From a virus: a stretch of DNA of 46,095 bases. Under the pieces are notes generated by a model. That model was not told the DNA's origin, did not search any database, and saw nothing but the letters and a program-made list of their open reading frames with translations. Shown here one piece after another: positions 9,432-17,732 of the stretch. Within the stretch, counting starts at the first letter, position 1. Each line of letters opens with the position of its first letter. The position numbers and the translations under genes are program-made. The DNA lies in IMG/VR virus record IMGVR_UViG_3300017783_000049, positions 1 to 46,095 of that record; one strand, 5' to 3'.

Positions 9432-10583
9432 TTAGAAAACTCCACCATCGATGACATTGCTCCATGAAATGGTGTCAGTTGCTTGGTCGTAGGCTAAAAG
9501 ACCGTCATTCGATCCGCCACCATCCAAAGCTGTAAATTGATTCGCAGTGTTGGATACAAGAACCGACCCCTTAGCGACAGAAGTCAGCCCTGTTCCTCCG
9601 TAAGCCGCTCCGATAGCATTACCTTGCCACGATCCGCTGCTGATTGTCCCAACTGTAGTAATGGAACTTTGACCACTATAGCTGCTAGATATACGGATTG
9701 AACTTGCGTTCACCGTTATGCCAGTACCTTGGCCGATGTTAAAAGTTTGTCCTGATTGAGTTAATCCATTGCCAGCCGTGATGATCCCCGTGTCAGAGAA
9801 TTGCGCGAAGACTAAGTCGTCAGTGCCAAGGTTAACACTACCTGTATTTGTTAGTACAAAGCCTTTATTAGCGCTTGCTGTGCCATCTTCTACAAATGTA
9901 AACAATCCTGGGGTGACTTCTGCAGAAACATTAGCGTCTGAAGTTCTAGTCCAAGCACCACCACTTACGACATCATAAAGGCCATTTTCTGAGGCATCTG
10001 TTTGATCTTTGACAAGGACTCTGTCGCCGGCAGCAAGGCTTACTCCATCGATTGTCTGTGTATTTGAAAGCGTAATATTTGCGGTAGTAGCTGCTCTAAC
10101 GCTAGGCTTGACATCCAGTCCAGATCTTGCAGCATCTACATACTGTTTATTCGCAGCGTCAGTAGCGTCTACTGGATCGGCTAAACCAACAATTCTATTA
10201 GAGCCTAGAGCTACATTAGCAGCAGCAGCAGCCAATGTATCTAAAGTATTAGCCTGAACACCAGCATCAAAATCGCTTATTTTGGTATGAGCAATGCTAG
10301 GAATATCGTCAGAGACTAATAACCTATAGGTCGAGCCTGCGGCCAGGCCTGATGCAGGGCCTGCCAGGATCCTATTCGCTTGTATGTTTTCGCTTCGACT
10401 GAAGTAAGAACCTTCGCCAGCAATAGACTTAATGCTTGCAGCGGTGGTTCCAGAGCCAACCCCGAAACCATAGTAAAGAGTATTGTCATTTTCATTATAG
10501 GCTAATTCTCCATTCAGCAATGACGAAGGTGCTCCCGCGCTGCCGCTGGCATCTCTTCTTTTGATTCTTACGGAAGTCGCCAT
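9432..10583 (-). CDS. Tail fibre / virion structural protein with docking N-terminus
   Basis: 383 residues. Residues 1-45 (VRIKRRDASGSAGAPSSLLN, GELAYNENDNTLYYGFG) are a variant of the docking domain shared by the fibre genes. The centre holds ISDFDAGVQANTLDTLA, GLADPVDATDAANKQYVDAA and a segment with GDRVLVKDQTDASENGLYDV and GAWTRTSDA, a module found often in phage tail fibres. The C-terminal part is Gly-Ser-Thr rich (GTGITVNASSI, GAAYGGTGLTS) and ends in WSNVIDGGVF, an ending echoed in the adjacent upstream gene (VINGGNF). It sits between two fibre genes with short gaps, so it is probably a short fibre or collar part of the same organelle. Confidence 0.85.
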   Translation of the reverse strand: MATSVRIKRRDASGSAGAPSSLLNGELAYNENDNTLYYGFGVGSGTTAASIKSIAGEGSYFSRSENIQANRILAGPASGLAAGSTYRLLVSDDIPSIAHTKISDFDAGVQANTLDTLAAAAANVALGSNRIVGLADPVDATDAANKQYVDAARSGLDVKPSVRAATTANITLSNTQTIDGVSLAAGDRVLVKDQTDASENGLYDVVSGGAWTRTSDANVSAEVTPGLFTFVEDGTASANKGFVLTNTGSVNLGTDDLVFAQFSDTGIITAGNGLTQSGQTFNIGQGTGITVNASSIRISSSYSGQSSITTVGTISSGSWQGNAIGAAYGGTGLTSVAKGSVLVSNTANQFTALDGGGSNDGLLAYDQATDTISWSNVIDGGVF

Positions 10584-10616
10584 TTTAGCTCTAGATCATC
10601 ATTATATCATTCCGAA

Positions 10617-12146
10617 TCAGAAGTTCCCGCCATTAATAACTGCGTCCAGATCGCCGTCTAAATGAAAATCACCAGAGACACCCATTCCACCATTAACTGT
10701 TACTGCACCTGTAGTAGAGCTAGTGCTTGAGGTTGCATTTTGAACATCTAGACGACCTCCAAAAGTGTGAGTAGCCGTGATTGTTCTTGCATTGCTAATG
10801 TGTACGTATTGTAAATGGTCATCATTGCCTAAACCTTTGAGTCGACCATGGTCTATAAAATCTTCGCTAACATGAATGTTCTTATCGTATTTACGAAGAT
10901 CTTCGTAGGCTGCCACGACAACATTGCTTGTATTAGCATAGCTTGTGTCATATTTATAGATAATTTTATATAGCTCTTTAATTTCTATGTCCGCCATAGT
11001 GCCAAGGTCTAAATCTGCAATTCTGACTACAGACGCTGAATTGACAGAGTCATACGTACCTTGACCTGTAACACCAATGATAGGGTATAATGTGTTTTGT
11101 GTTATGCAGACAAAAGTAATAAAGTAGGCTCCATTAGTAACTGCAGTATTTGCCCATGATCCCGCGTTAGAATTATAAGTGGGTACACCTGCAGAGTCGA
11201 CCCAAGCATACTCGGTAGGAGTCGTGTGACTCCACTCGGATGCTCCGCTATTAGTTACTTGATAGAAAACTGGAATTTTAGCGACCGGAGAAAGTACTTG
11301 CTGAAATAAATTCTGAGCGGTATTTGCTGCTGGTGTAGCGGAATGAGTCGCAGGTATTTGCAAATCGTGAAAACGACCAGTACCGTTGTTTAACGAGAAC
11401 TTGGCCTGACTATCTGCCGAGCCATCATTACTCGTAGTGATATTGCCAACGTCAAAGCCTGCGACTGTCGCTGATCTGGCTGATTTTAAATACCCTAAGG
11501 TATTCCAGTCCATGGTGATTCCATGCCTGTTGTCATTGATCATCAATGGCACGCCGTTAGTTTGATCCCACCAAAGAACACAGACGGGGGTGTCTAACTT
11601 GTAGTCAAAAGCAGTAGTTTTTATCTGCAAGGTAAAAGTTTCATCTAAGTAAATGTTGTATATTCCAGTCGCCGTGGGCTGAGGTACAAACTTATAGCTT
11701 GTAAACGTATGCTTAAGTCCCCGACACCACACAGCCGCGGACGCTCCTACGGGGTATAGCCAGATTTGCTGCTCTGTTGGGCGGTAAGCAACAACAGTAC
11801 TGTCTTTATCCACAAACCCAGAAGGGCCTGATGAATCTGTAATGCCTGTTAAATTCCTGACATACGGTTCGTCGAGTGTAATGACAGTCTGATTAGATGC
11901 TGAATTATGAATGACCCCGTCTTCAGCAATAACAACTAAGGCAATCGCGGCGGATATTGCAATCTGTAAATCTGCTGAAGTTACATATTCTAACCTTTCT
12001 AAAGCAAGGCCTTCTTTAATATATAAAAGATTTTCGTCAGTTGCATACGCCAACTCTCCCTCTTCGAAAGAGGTGGGCGCTGCTAGTAAGTTTGCGGCAG
12101 TTCCCCTTGCTAACTGGATTTTTGCTCGATTAGCGGGTACTGGCAT
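10617..12146 (-). CDS. Tail fibre / virion structural protein with docking N-terminus
   Basis: 509 residues. The N-terminus (AKIQLARGTAANLLAAPTSF, EEGELAYATDENLLYIKEG) is the docking-type domain. The body contains short aromatic-rich beta segments (VYNIYLDETFTLQIKTTAFD-like stretch near residues 165-185, WWDQTNGVPLMINDNRHG near 195) and a helix-like segment MADIEIKELYKIIYKYDTSY. Near the C-terminus, VSEDFIDHGRLKGLGNDDHLQYVHI is of the DDHLQY type that recurs in phage fibre proteins, and the last residues are DAVINGGNF. First of the fibre genes to be transcribed after the small basic genes. Receptor specificity cannot be read from sequence. Confidence 0.85.
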   Translation of the reverse strand: MPVPANRAKIQLARGTAANLLAAPTSFEEGELAYATDENLLYIKEGLALERLEYVTSADLQIAISAAIALVVIAEDGVIHNSASNQTVITLDEPYVRNLTGITDSSGPSGFVDKDSTVVAYRPTEQQIWLYPVGASAAVWCRGLKHTFTSYKFVPQPTATGIYNIYLDETFTLQIKTTAFDYKLDTPVCVLWWDQTNGVPLMINDNRHGITMDWNTLGYLKSARSATVAGFDVGNITTSNDGSADSQAKFSLNNGTGRFHDLQIPATHSATPAANTAQNLFQQVLSPVAKIPVFYQVTNSGASEWSHTTPTEYAWVDSAGVPTYNSNAGSWANTAVTNGAYFITFVCITQNTLYPIIGVTGQGTYDSVNSASVVRIADLDLGTMADIEIKELYKIIYKYDTSYANTSNVVVAAYEDLRKYDKNIHVSEDFIDHGRLKGLGNDDHLQYVHISNARTITATHTFGGRLDVQNATSSTSSTTGAVTVNGGMGVSGDFHLDGDLDAVINGGNF

Positions 12147-12164
12147 CTGTCTTTTTTTGCTGTG

Positions 12165-12353
12165 TTAGTATTCCGCATCGTATAAATGTTCCATAAGAGC
12201 AGCGTATAGCTGCATCTTCATAGAAGAAAGGCACTCTTGCTCCTCAGGTGGCCCTCCAGGCCAACGATCAAGCCCTTCAGAAACAGTTCGGTAGAGCAGT
12301 CGCAATGCCATTTTGTTCATCTGCATTGAAGTGACATAAGACTGTTCATCCAT
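12165..12353 (-). CDS. Small hypothetical protein
   Basis: A 62-residue frame with ATG at 12353, six bases after the stop of the basic protein upstream and 18 bases before the next fibre gene. It is mostly helical in appearance (MQMNKMALRLLYRTVSEGLD, ECLSSMKMQLYAALMEHLYD) with a central Trp-Pro-Gly-Gly-Pro-Pro turn. No motif assigns a function. Tight spacing within the late operon and a sensible amino-acid composition support it as real. Confidence 0.6.
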   Translation of the reverse strand: MDEQSYVTSMQMNKMALRLLYRTVSEGLDRWPGGPPEEQECLSSMKMQLYAALMEHLYDAEY

Positions 12354-12359
12354 GATAAA

Positions 12360-12659
12360 TCACTTCTTTTTTTGTTTCCTAGTGCCTTTCCCTGGTGCTA
12401 ATCGGGAGTTTTTCCCGTGGCCATTTCTTGCTCTATTTTTCTTTGGATCTTCTAGCTTGAAACCACCGCCACTAGCATGACTTACGTCCTTTCCACCCTT
12501 ACCCATAATGCCACGGGCACGCCGCTCCCTTGACAGGTCTGCTCTATACTTCTTTTGCTTAGACGAAGAGTTTCGTTGCTTGTCGTAAGCTAGTTTCTTT
12601 TTATAGGATTCAGGATTGCTTGCGTAAAAAGCAGCAGTAGACCTTTTCTTTGGTGCCAT
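12360..12659 (-). CDS. Highly basic conserved viral protein
   Basis: A 99-residue protein with very high Lys and Arg content along its whole length (MAPKKRSTAAFYASNPESYK, KQKKYRADLSRERRARG, GKGGKDVSHASGGG, NRARNGHGKN). From memory, proteins of this composition with the GKDVSH and NRARNG motifs occur in marine phages and also in algal large DNA viruses, without known function. Its charge suggests binding to nucleic acid, for instance as an internal head protein, but this is inference. The start is fixed by a TAATG overlap with the stop of the 50-residue basic gene upstream, which indicates translational coupling. Confidence 0.72.
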   Translation of the reverse strand: MAPKKRSTAAFYASNPESYKKKLAYDKQRNSSSKQKKYRADLSRERRARGIMGKGGKDVSHASGGGFKLEDPKKNRARNGHGKNSRLAPGKGTRKQKKK

Positions 12660-12811
12660 TACTTTTTACCAGTCCCTTTTTGTCTACGAGTCGTAGCGCC
12701 GTTAAAAGCACCGGTACGCTTAGGACTGGCTTTACCTTTATACTCCGTTATAACTTTCCCTGATCCTTTTCGTTTGGGAGTCATTTTAGCTGTAGACAAA
12801 GGTAAAGGCAT
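12659..12811 (-). CDS. 50-residue basic peptide
   Basis: ATG at 12811 has a strong ribosome site, GGAGG seven bases upstream. An in-frame ATG at 12784 in the context GCTAAAATG would give 41 residues. The product (MPLPLSTAKMTPKRKGSGKV, ending ATTRRQKGTGKK) is Lys/Arg/Gly/Thr rich and shares the KGTGKK or GTKK-type ending with the 26-residue peptide at 43522-43602 and a GTRKQKKK end with the gene below it. Its TAA overlaps the next ATG by one base. Function unknown; nucleic-acid binding is plausible from charge. Confidence 0.65.
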   Translation of the reverse strand: MPLPLSTAKMTPKRKGSGKVITEYKGKASPKRTGAFNGATTRRQKGTGKK

Positions 12812-12843
12812 TCTCAGTCCTCCAATAAATTAGTTTTCCGTGG

Positions 12844-13026
12844 TTAAAGAGGCGTCCCATCTTTGTTCTTTGACTCAGGGACGTAAGCAGGGGTTCCCAG
12901 GCTTCCGTCGTTTACTGGGTCTGCTATCCCTCTTTCCCTGATTACAGGATGAGACGCATCTACGGTGGCGTCAATATTGACACCGCCAATAATTCTGGGA
13001 CCATTAGTGTAGACAACATCATTCAT
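12844..13026 (-). CDS. Small hypothetical protein
   Basis: A 60-residue frame whose ATG at 13026 overlaps the end of the preceding gene by eight bases. The sequence has Gly/Asn/Pro-rich turns (TNGPRIIGGVNIDATVDASH) and ends KNKDGTPL. No recognisable domain. The overlap and the same-strand operon setting are the main support. Possibly a small virion component; unproven. Confidence 0.55.
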   Translation of the reverse strand: MNDVVYTNGPRIIGGVNIDATVDASHPVIRERGIADPVNDGSLGTPAYVPESKNKDGTPL

Positions 13027-13270
13027 CTGATTTTTCCTCAGAAGACTTAGGCTGTGTCACGGATTTCTTGATAGCAGTGAGCTTGCTTGTAATTTTCTCT
13101 ACAGGCTTAGCTTTGGCTTGCGATTTTTCTTCGATTTTTGCGGGCTTAGCTTCTTTTTCTTCAGATTCTTCTACCCAGCCAGCTAATCGAAACTCTCTAG
13201 CTTCAACCGTGAAATAAGCAGTACGCTTAGATCCGTTTTTAACAAAAACTAATGGATTGTTTAAATGCAT
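13019..13270 (-). CDS. Small hypothetical protein with Lys/Glu-rich tail
   Basis: 83 residues. The first 33 form a compact segment (NPLVFVKNGSKRTAYFTVEA, FRLAGWV) that looks like a small beta fold; the rest is a low-complexity Lys/Glu/Ala/Ser tail. Segments like VKNG..RTAYFTVE..EF..AGWV recur in small phage proteins near capsid genes as far as I recall, with no assigned function. It follows the terminator behind the probable decoration gene, so it depends on read-through or on its own promoter, which I could not identify. Confidence 0.62.
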   Translation of the reverse strand: MHLNNPLVFVKNGSKRTAYFTVEAREFRLAGWVEESEEKEAKPAKIEEKSQAKAKPVEKITSKLTAIKKSVTQPKSSEEKSDE

Positions 13271-13298
13271 AATAAAAAAGGGTGACAGAGCACCCTTT
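13271..13298 (-). terminator. Intrinsic terminator behind decoration-protein gene
   Basis: Read on the minus strand, an 8-base-pair perfect stem AAAGGGTG / CACCCTTT with a 6-base loop is followed by a run of Ts. It lies 22 bases past the stop of the gene at 13320-13664. Confidence 0.88.
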
Positions 13299-13319
13299 AT
13301 TATTCCCTAAAAGGAACGA

Positions 13320-13664
13320 TCAACCGTCAACCATGTCAAGGAAAGCCTTGGTGACAGTTGCTGTTCCTGATCCAGGAGTAAGAGTATACTTGACATTGTT
13401 GTCAGCGTCACAGAGTGCTCCACGGACGTGAGCAATGCCTACTCCGTTTAAATCAAGGTCGCCAGCGCCAAAGCTGACATCCTTACCGCCAATGTTGAAA
13501 GTAACATCGCCATTGCCGGTGATAGCAGCGCCGATGACGACAACGCGAATAGTTTTGATGTTCTTAAGGGTTACTGCAGCAGCAGTATCACTTGTGGTCA
13601 CTTCGAGGTTTGCGTCAAGATCAAAACCTTCGCGGGGGAACATTCCCGTTGAACGTGCAGCCAT
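13320..13664 (-). CDS. Probable capsid decoration or head-surface protein
   Basis: A 114-residue protein encoded directly after the major capsid gene and bounded by intrinsic terminators on both sides, which is common for abundant virion proteins. It is predicted beta-rich (ADTAAAVTLKNIKTIRVVVI-like strands, DVTFNIGGKDVSFGAGDLDL, VKYTLTPGSGTATVTKAF) with many Gly, Thr and Val. There is no sequence motif that proves function; decoration/head stabilisation is inferred from size, composition and position. It might instead be a head-fibre base. Start ATG at 13664; no strong ribosome site is seen. Confidence 0.65.
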   Translation of the reverse strand: MAARSTGMFPREGFDLDANLEVTTSDTAAAVTLKNIKTIRVVVIGAAITGNGDVTFNIGGKDVSFGAGDLDLNGVGIAHVRGALCDADNNVKYTLTPGSGTATVTKAFLDMVDG

Positions 13665-13756
13665 GATGAATTAAAGGTAAAGGAACAGCTAGGGCGCTAT
13701 CTGCAACGCACAAAGCCTATCTTATGGTTCCTAATATATGGAGGTATATATTGCAT

Positions 13757-13780
13757 AAAAAAAGGGGCCGAAGCCCCTTT
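13757..13780 (-). terminator. Intrinsic terminator behind major capsid gene
   Basis: Minus-strand reading gives AAAGGGGC-TTCG-GCCCCTTT, an 8-base-pair stem closed by a stable TTCG tetraloop, and a run of seven Ts. It lies 21 bases after the capsid stop codon. Confidence 0.93.
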
Positions 13781-13800
13781 ATTGTTAATCTTTCAAAAGA

Positions 13801-14703
13801 TCAAGCAGTTGCGTCAACATTACATAGACGAGAGACTGCTCTTCCATTGATCAGAGCTAAACCGCAATACCATTCAACTCTAATTACGATTTGAGGTGAG
13901 GCAGAAGACTCGCCCAGATCGCGGACCTGAACGCCACCGTTCTGAATACCAGTCAACAAATCATTGCCGAAAGATGCGACATAGATGGACTGATCGCCAG
14001 GGGTTCCGTCAAGGATGGGAGTATTTGTATGATCCCGATCCAGTTCAACCACAGGCAGGCCGGCGTAAACCATCTGCTGATAGCCAAACTCGTTACGAGT
14101 AATCTCGATTTGAGCATTTGCCCGAGCTTGCTTGGTCAGATGACGACGCATCGACTTAGACATCACGAGATACTTGCGACCACCTTGGGCGTCGACAGCA
14201 TCAACGGCTTCGTCGAGAGCAGCAAGATCAAGAGCAGCAGCCGAAGAGGCGTTGCGAATGACCTGAGAGTTTGTAGCGTAGCTAGCGGCAGGAAGACGAG
14301 CGGCTAGGCCGTCAAACTCAGAAGGGGACTGATTGGAGTCGCCGTTGATGAACAGTGATTCCCAAGACAGACGCATTGCGCGAGTCTTTGACTGCACTTG
14401 ATAGGCACGAGACTCGTTTCCTTCCAGGGAAAGAATTGCCCGATCAATTTTGATATCACCACCAAACAGGCGGAGAGATTCCGACTGTTGGCTGATTTCA
14501 GCGTAGCTTTCTGAATAGTTAGCGTTGTAGTTTCTGAAACCTACTTCGCCCAGGCTTTCTTCTCTTTTCCAGAAGAGTCCATTGCCTTGGATGTCTCTGA
14601 AGGGCAGCACGCTGAGCAAGGAGCCAGCGGCTAACTCAGATACCACGGCTAACTGTTGGGGGTTAGCTGAATGCTTCTTGGCTTCGGTCAGTGTAAGAGC
14701 CAT
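13801..14703 (-). CDS. Major capsid protein, HK97-fold type (inferred)
   Basis: A 300-residue protein. It follows a scaffold-like gene and precedes a small beta-rich gene, as expected for the shell protein. Features consistent with the HK97 fold family that encapsulates many siphoviruses are the N-terminal helix (LTLTEAKKHSANPQQLAVVS), a probable E-loop region around SLGEVGFRNYNANYSESY, and the long spine helix region AALDLAALDEAVDAVDAQGG followed by YLVMSKSMRRHL. A LFING-type segment (residues 136-140) and the C-terminal VRDLGES..SPQIVIRVEWYCGLALINGRAVSRL are also typical of phage shell proteins. No cleavage site or adjacent protease is visible. Fold assignment is from pattern, not from a search. 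Confidence 0.85.
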   Translation of the reverse strand: MALTLTEAKKHSANPQQLAVVSELAAGSLLSVLPFRDIQGNGLFWKREESLGEVGFRNYNANYSESYAEISQQSESLRLFGGDIKIDRAILSLEGNESRAYQVQSKTRAMRLSWESLFINGDSNQSPSEFDGLAARLPAASYATNSQVIRNASSAAALDLAALDEAVDAVDAQGGRKYLVMSKSMRRHLTKQARANAQIEITRNEFGYQQMVYAGLPVVELDRDHTNTPILDGTPGDQSIYVASFGNDLLTGIQNGGVQVRDLGESSASPQIVIRVEWYCGLALINGRAVSRLCNVDATA

Positions 14704-14888
14704 TTTAACTCAAGTTGAATAGGGTGAACAAGGAAAAGGTGAAACGTGTTCAGAGCGTCTCGCTCCAACTCGATACACCCTGCCCAGGTCAACCATCTCG
14801 GTCGCACTAAACCGGGTGCTTTCTAACATATAATTCCGAAAATAAATATTTTTCCCATTTCTTAATCTAGAAATAGGCAGCCTGTAGG
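14704..14888 (-). other. Leader region upstream of the major capsid gene
   Basis: 185 non-coding bases separate the scaffold stop from the capsid ATG. An AT-rich stretch at about 14828-14870 contains AAAATAAATATTTTT, and a GC-richer stretch follows at about 14745-14820. A separate capsid promoter here is plausible given the terminator behind the capsid gene, but I find no convincing -35/-10 pair and cannot place one. Confidence 0.35.
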
Positions 14889-15623
14889 TTAATTGCCAAA
14901 AGCTTTCATAAATAATTCGTCATTAGACATTCCGCTGAGGTCTTCAATTGGCTGACCGTTAGAGTCAGTCCCTCCGTAAGTCAAGCCTGCCCCAGTACCT
15001 TTAACTCCTTTGAAGAAAGTACCGTAAACAGGATGAATCTTAAAACTACTAATGAATTCTTCTGGGGTAATTCTTTTTCCGGTCTCAGAATCCAAGACAG
15101 GGTCGCCTTGACCATCAACTACTACGACAGTTCCGTCAGATTCTAAAGTGAATCTACTGCTTAGTTGCTCTGCGAACATATCGAAGAAAGATACGCCATC
15201 GGCTGCATCAGTCCTGCCCCCGGCAGAATTAAATACTTTTTCTAAAGCATACTTCTTCTGAAACGATGCAATCTGAACTTCAGCGGCCTTCGCTTTAGCC
15301 TCAGCTTCCGCAGCCTGTCGGCCATATTTTTCTTCAATAGCTCTAATTGATTCGCCATAGCGAGACTCCGTTTCTGCGGCTTTTGCTGCATCAGCCTGTA
15401 AGACTTTGTACTCTTCTGGGTTGATCTCAGCAAACTTTTCAAGCTGCTTTTCTTTCTCTTTGATTTGTCGCTCATAAGTCTTACGAGCTTCTCTCTCAGA
15501 CTTCAAGGCTTTTAGAAGATTGGTAACATCTTCCTTTTCTTGTCCTTGGTTCTCAGTGTCAAATGTTGACTCTGGAATGGACACGGCTTCTGTCTCAACA
15601 GCCGATTTAAGTTCTTCAGACAT
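14889..15623 (-). CDS. Capsid scaffolding protein
   Basis: 244 residues directly upstream of the capsid gene. Residues 25-130 are a long charged coiled coil (LLKALKSEREARKTYERQIK, EKEKQLEKFAEI, AEAEAKAKAAEVQIA), the hallmark of phage scaffolds. The C-terminal region has a short folded part (FDMFAEQLSSRFTLESDGTV, ITPEEFISSF) and ends in a helix, DELFMKAFGN, probably the capsid-binding end. Scaffolds line the inside of the procapsid and leave before DNA packaging. No protease signature is fused to it. The gene upstream is a fibre-type protein, so the usual portal-protease-scaffold order is broken. Confidence 0.85.
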   Translation of the reverse strand: MSEELKSAVETEAVSIPESTFDTENQGQEKEDVTNLLKALKSEREARKTYERQIKEKEKQLEKFAEINPEEYKVLQADAAKAAETESRYGESIRAIEEKYGRQAAEAEAKAKAAEVQIASFQKKYALEKVFNSAGGRTDAADGVSFFDMFAEQLSSRFTLESDGTVVVVDGQGDPVLDSETGKRITPEEFISSFKIHPVYGTFFKGVKGTGAGLTYGGTDSNGQPIEDLSGMSNDELFMKAFGN

Positions 15624-15671
15624 CTATAAAGAGCAATCCCTGCTCAGTTAGGCGCTATATTGTTCCAATAA

Positions 15672-17699
15672 TTATGCTGAAGGAGGATCGTCCTCAATCT
15701 GCAACAAGGTCAAGGTTATTTGAATAGAACTAGAGTAAAAACCGCTTTTGTTTCTCACCTTTGCATAGGCTTTTCTGGAGATAGGAACATCGTCATTGAA
15801 TCCATAGACGATAGGAGCCACTTGGTGTGCATTCTCGTCAGGCGGCGTCAACTCCGCAAAAATGCCACTATTTGGAGGAGAAAAAGCGTCATGAGCTCGG
15901 TTCAGATCTTGAGTTCTAGCAAAAGCGTTAGTGTAAAAAGTGACAGTAGCTCTTGGGACAGTTTGTATTTTCAGTATCCCATATCCAGTAAAAGCATCAA
16001 AATCAACCTCAGCTATGCCTAAAGCTTCGGTCGGATTGGTAAAGATGTTTATAACATTGCGAGAGGCAATCGTTGAGAACTGTTTGGGGTGCCATCTATT
16101 CAAGCCAGTATCGTAAGCAAGGACGCTGCCATCAGGAATGACTCCTGCTACAAAGCCTAAACCCATGTCTGTTGAGACATCGCCAAGATCCGTTAGATCA
16201 AATTTTTTCACCTTAAATAAAGTATCACTTGTGTCGTAAATAATAGCTTCTCCCCCTGTGGGGGCGTCATTAGTAAGAGCAGACCCAATCTCAACGTCAT
16301 TAAACTGCGTAAGACTTATGAAGTTTGAGCTATTTTCCCAGAAGCCAGTTGCGTTATTATATTGAATAATATCGCCGTCAGCGGGATTTATAAGGCTGAC
16401 ATCATATAAAGCATTAATATTAAAATTATTAAAAGAGAATCCTCCATTAATCCAATTTGTCCCATCATGCATCAATACTTGGCTTGGCGTCGGGATAGCG
16501 AGCGTGAGCGTTGGATCAAAATTATCAGTGACCGGTTGATCGATAAGTGTCTGTATTCTTATTGAAGTGCTTGTCGAATCTGTGAAGACGATCCTGTTGG
16601 CAGTTTGTGTGGCAACGACCGACAGTTCTGTATCAGCATTTATCAATGCTGTCAAAAGTTCAGCTATGTAAATCCTTAGTTCAGTGTCCAAGTCTGTGCC
16701 ATTAGCGATGGCTCTAGACTCCGCCTCTTGGAGATGCGGCATAGTTATCGCAAACTGAAACAATCTATCGTTTATAACTATCTTCGGTACGTCTTCCTGT
16801 ACATATAGACCATCTACTGTCACGGCGTATTCTGTTTCGTATACGCTTGGTAGATTGGTTACTACATCATTTAAATCCTCAAATGAGTCAACATAATGTT
16901 TATTCACCCAAAATTCTAGAGTAGAGTCATATGCCAATATTTGGTTATTCGCTAAAGTCGATGGGACTATAAGAGTGTCATTGATATTACTGAAAGAAAT
17001 TCTGAATGGTTGATTTTTAAATTTAGTAACAACTCCTGTTTGAGTCCAGGTCTGACCAGCAGGGATAGCACTGCCGGGATCAACCACCGCAGAGGATACG
17101 ACCGTTGCATCTACGTCCAGAGTAATGTCTCCTACAGCAGTTGAGACGGCTTGTATAATATCTTGGTTTTGAACGTTATCAACTTCTACATCACCAAGAC
17201 CATCTAGATTGTATACAAAATCTTGTTCGCCAAATACGCCAGTTGTTTGATTAAAAGCAAGTATTGACTCATCCGCCGCACGGAAAGTAGCCGTACCTAC
17301 ATCTGCTGTGTCAGCAAGATCAGCGCTGGTAAAAGCAAACGTAAAAGTAATAGCTGTGATTCCAGTAAGAACTCGCAGTCCATTTACACTAGATTGACCT
17401 GTGACTTGTATATTAATAGTATCTCCAGTAGAGAAGCCATGAGGCTCAACAGTGGTTACTATTGCAACATTTGATGCAATAGCAATGCTAGTAATCGTTC
17501 GTACTGTATCTGACTCCAGAACCACATCGCTCAAATCTCCAAGTCTTTGACCTTTTCCTACACTAATACCTCCAGCCGTACTACCATCTCCGACGTATAA
17601 TTTTTTTTCGTCGGTAGTAAATACTGGTTCTCCTAAAAGCGGAATAAAAGATCCACTACTTCTTTCTGCCTCAGTACCTCTACGGATCTGTAACGCCAC
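15672..17699 (-). CDS. Virion structural protein with docking N-terminus
   Basis: 675 residues, starting at GTG 17699. Residues 1-50 (LQIRRGTEAERSSGSFIPLL, GEPVFTTDEKKLYVGDGSTA) are a clear match to the N-terminal docking domain known from the Bordetella phage tropism determinant. The body repeats a unit of the type LGDLSDV......G..L.YD...G.W, for example DLNDVV, LYDVSL..PADGDIIQYNNATGFW, FNDVEI and LTDLGDVS..GSVLAYDTGLNRW. The same unit is found in the next gene upstream. The C-terminal 90 residues form a beta-rich end. Probably a tail-tip or side-fibre component; the reason for its place just before the scaffold gene is unclear. Confidence 0.82.
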   Translation of the reverse strand: MALQIRRGTEAERSSGSFIPLLGEPVFTTDEKKLYVGDGSTAGGISVGKGQRLGDLSDVVLESDTVRTITSIAIASNVAIVTTVEPHGFSTGDTINIQVTGQSSVNGLRVLTGITAITFTFAFTSADLADTADVGTATFRAADESILAFNQTTGVFGEQDFVYNLDGLGDVEVDNVQNQDIIQAVSTAVGDITLDVDATVVSSAVVDPGSAIPAGQTWTQTGVVTKFKNQPFRISFSNINDTLIVPSTLANNQILAYDSTLEFWVNKHYVDSFEDLNDVVTNLPSVYETEYAVTVDGLYVQEDVPKIVINDRLFQFAITMPHLQEAESRAIANGTDLDTELRIYIAELLTALINADTELSVVATQTANRIVFTDSTSTSIRIQTLIDQPVTDNFDPTLTLAIPTPSQVLMHDGTNWINGGFSFNNFNINALYDVSLINPADGDIIQYNNATGFWENSSNFISLTQFNDVEIGSALTNDAPTGGEAIIYDTSDTLFKVKKFDLTDLGDVSTDMGLGFVAGVIPDGSVLAYDTGLNRWHPKQFSTIASRNVINIFTNPTEALGIAEVDFDAFTGYGILKIQTVPRATVTFYTNAFARTQDLNRAHDAFSPPNSGIFAELTPPDENAHQVAPIVYGFNDDVPISRKAYAKVRNKSGFYSSSIQITLTLLQIEDDPPSA

Positions 17700-17732
17700 A
17701 ACATACCCTATAATCGTAATAGGTTTCCTTTA

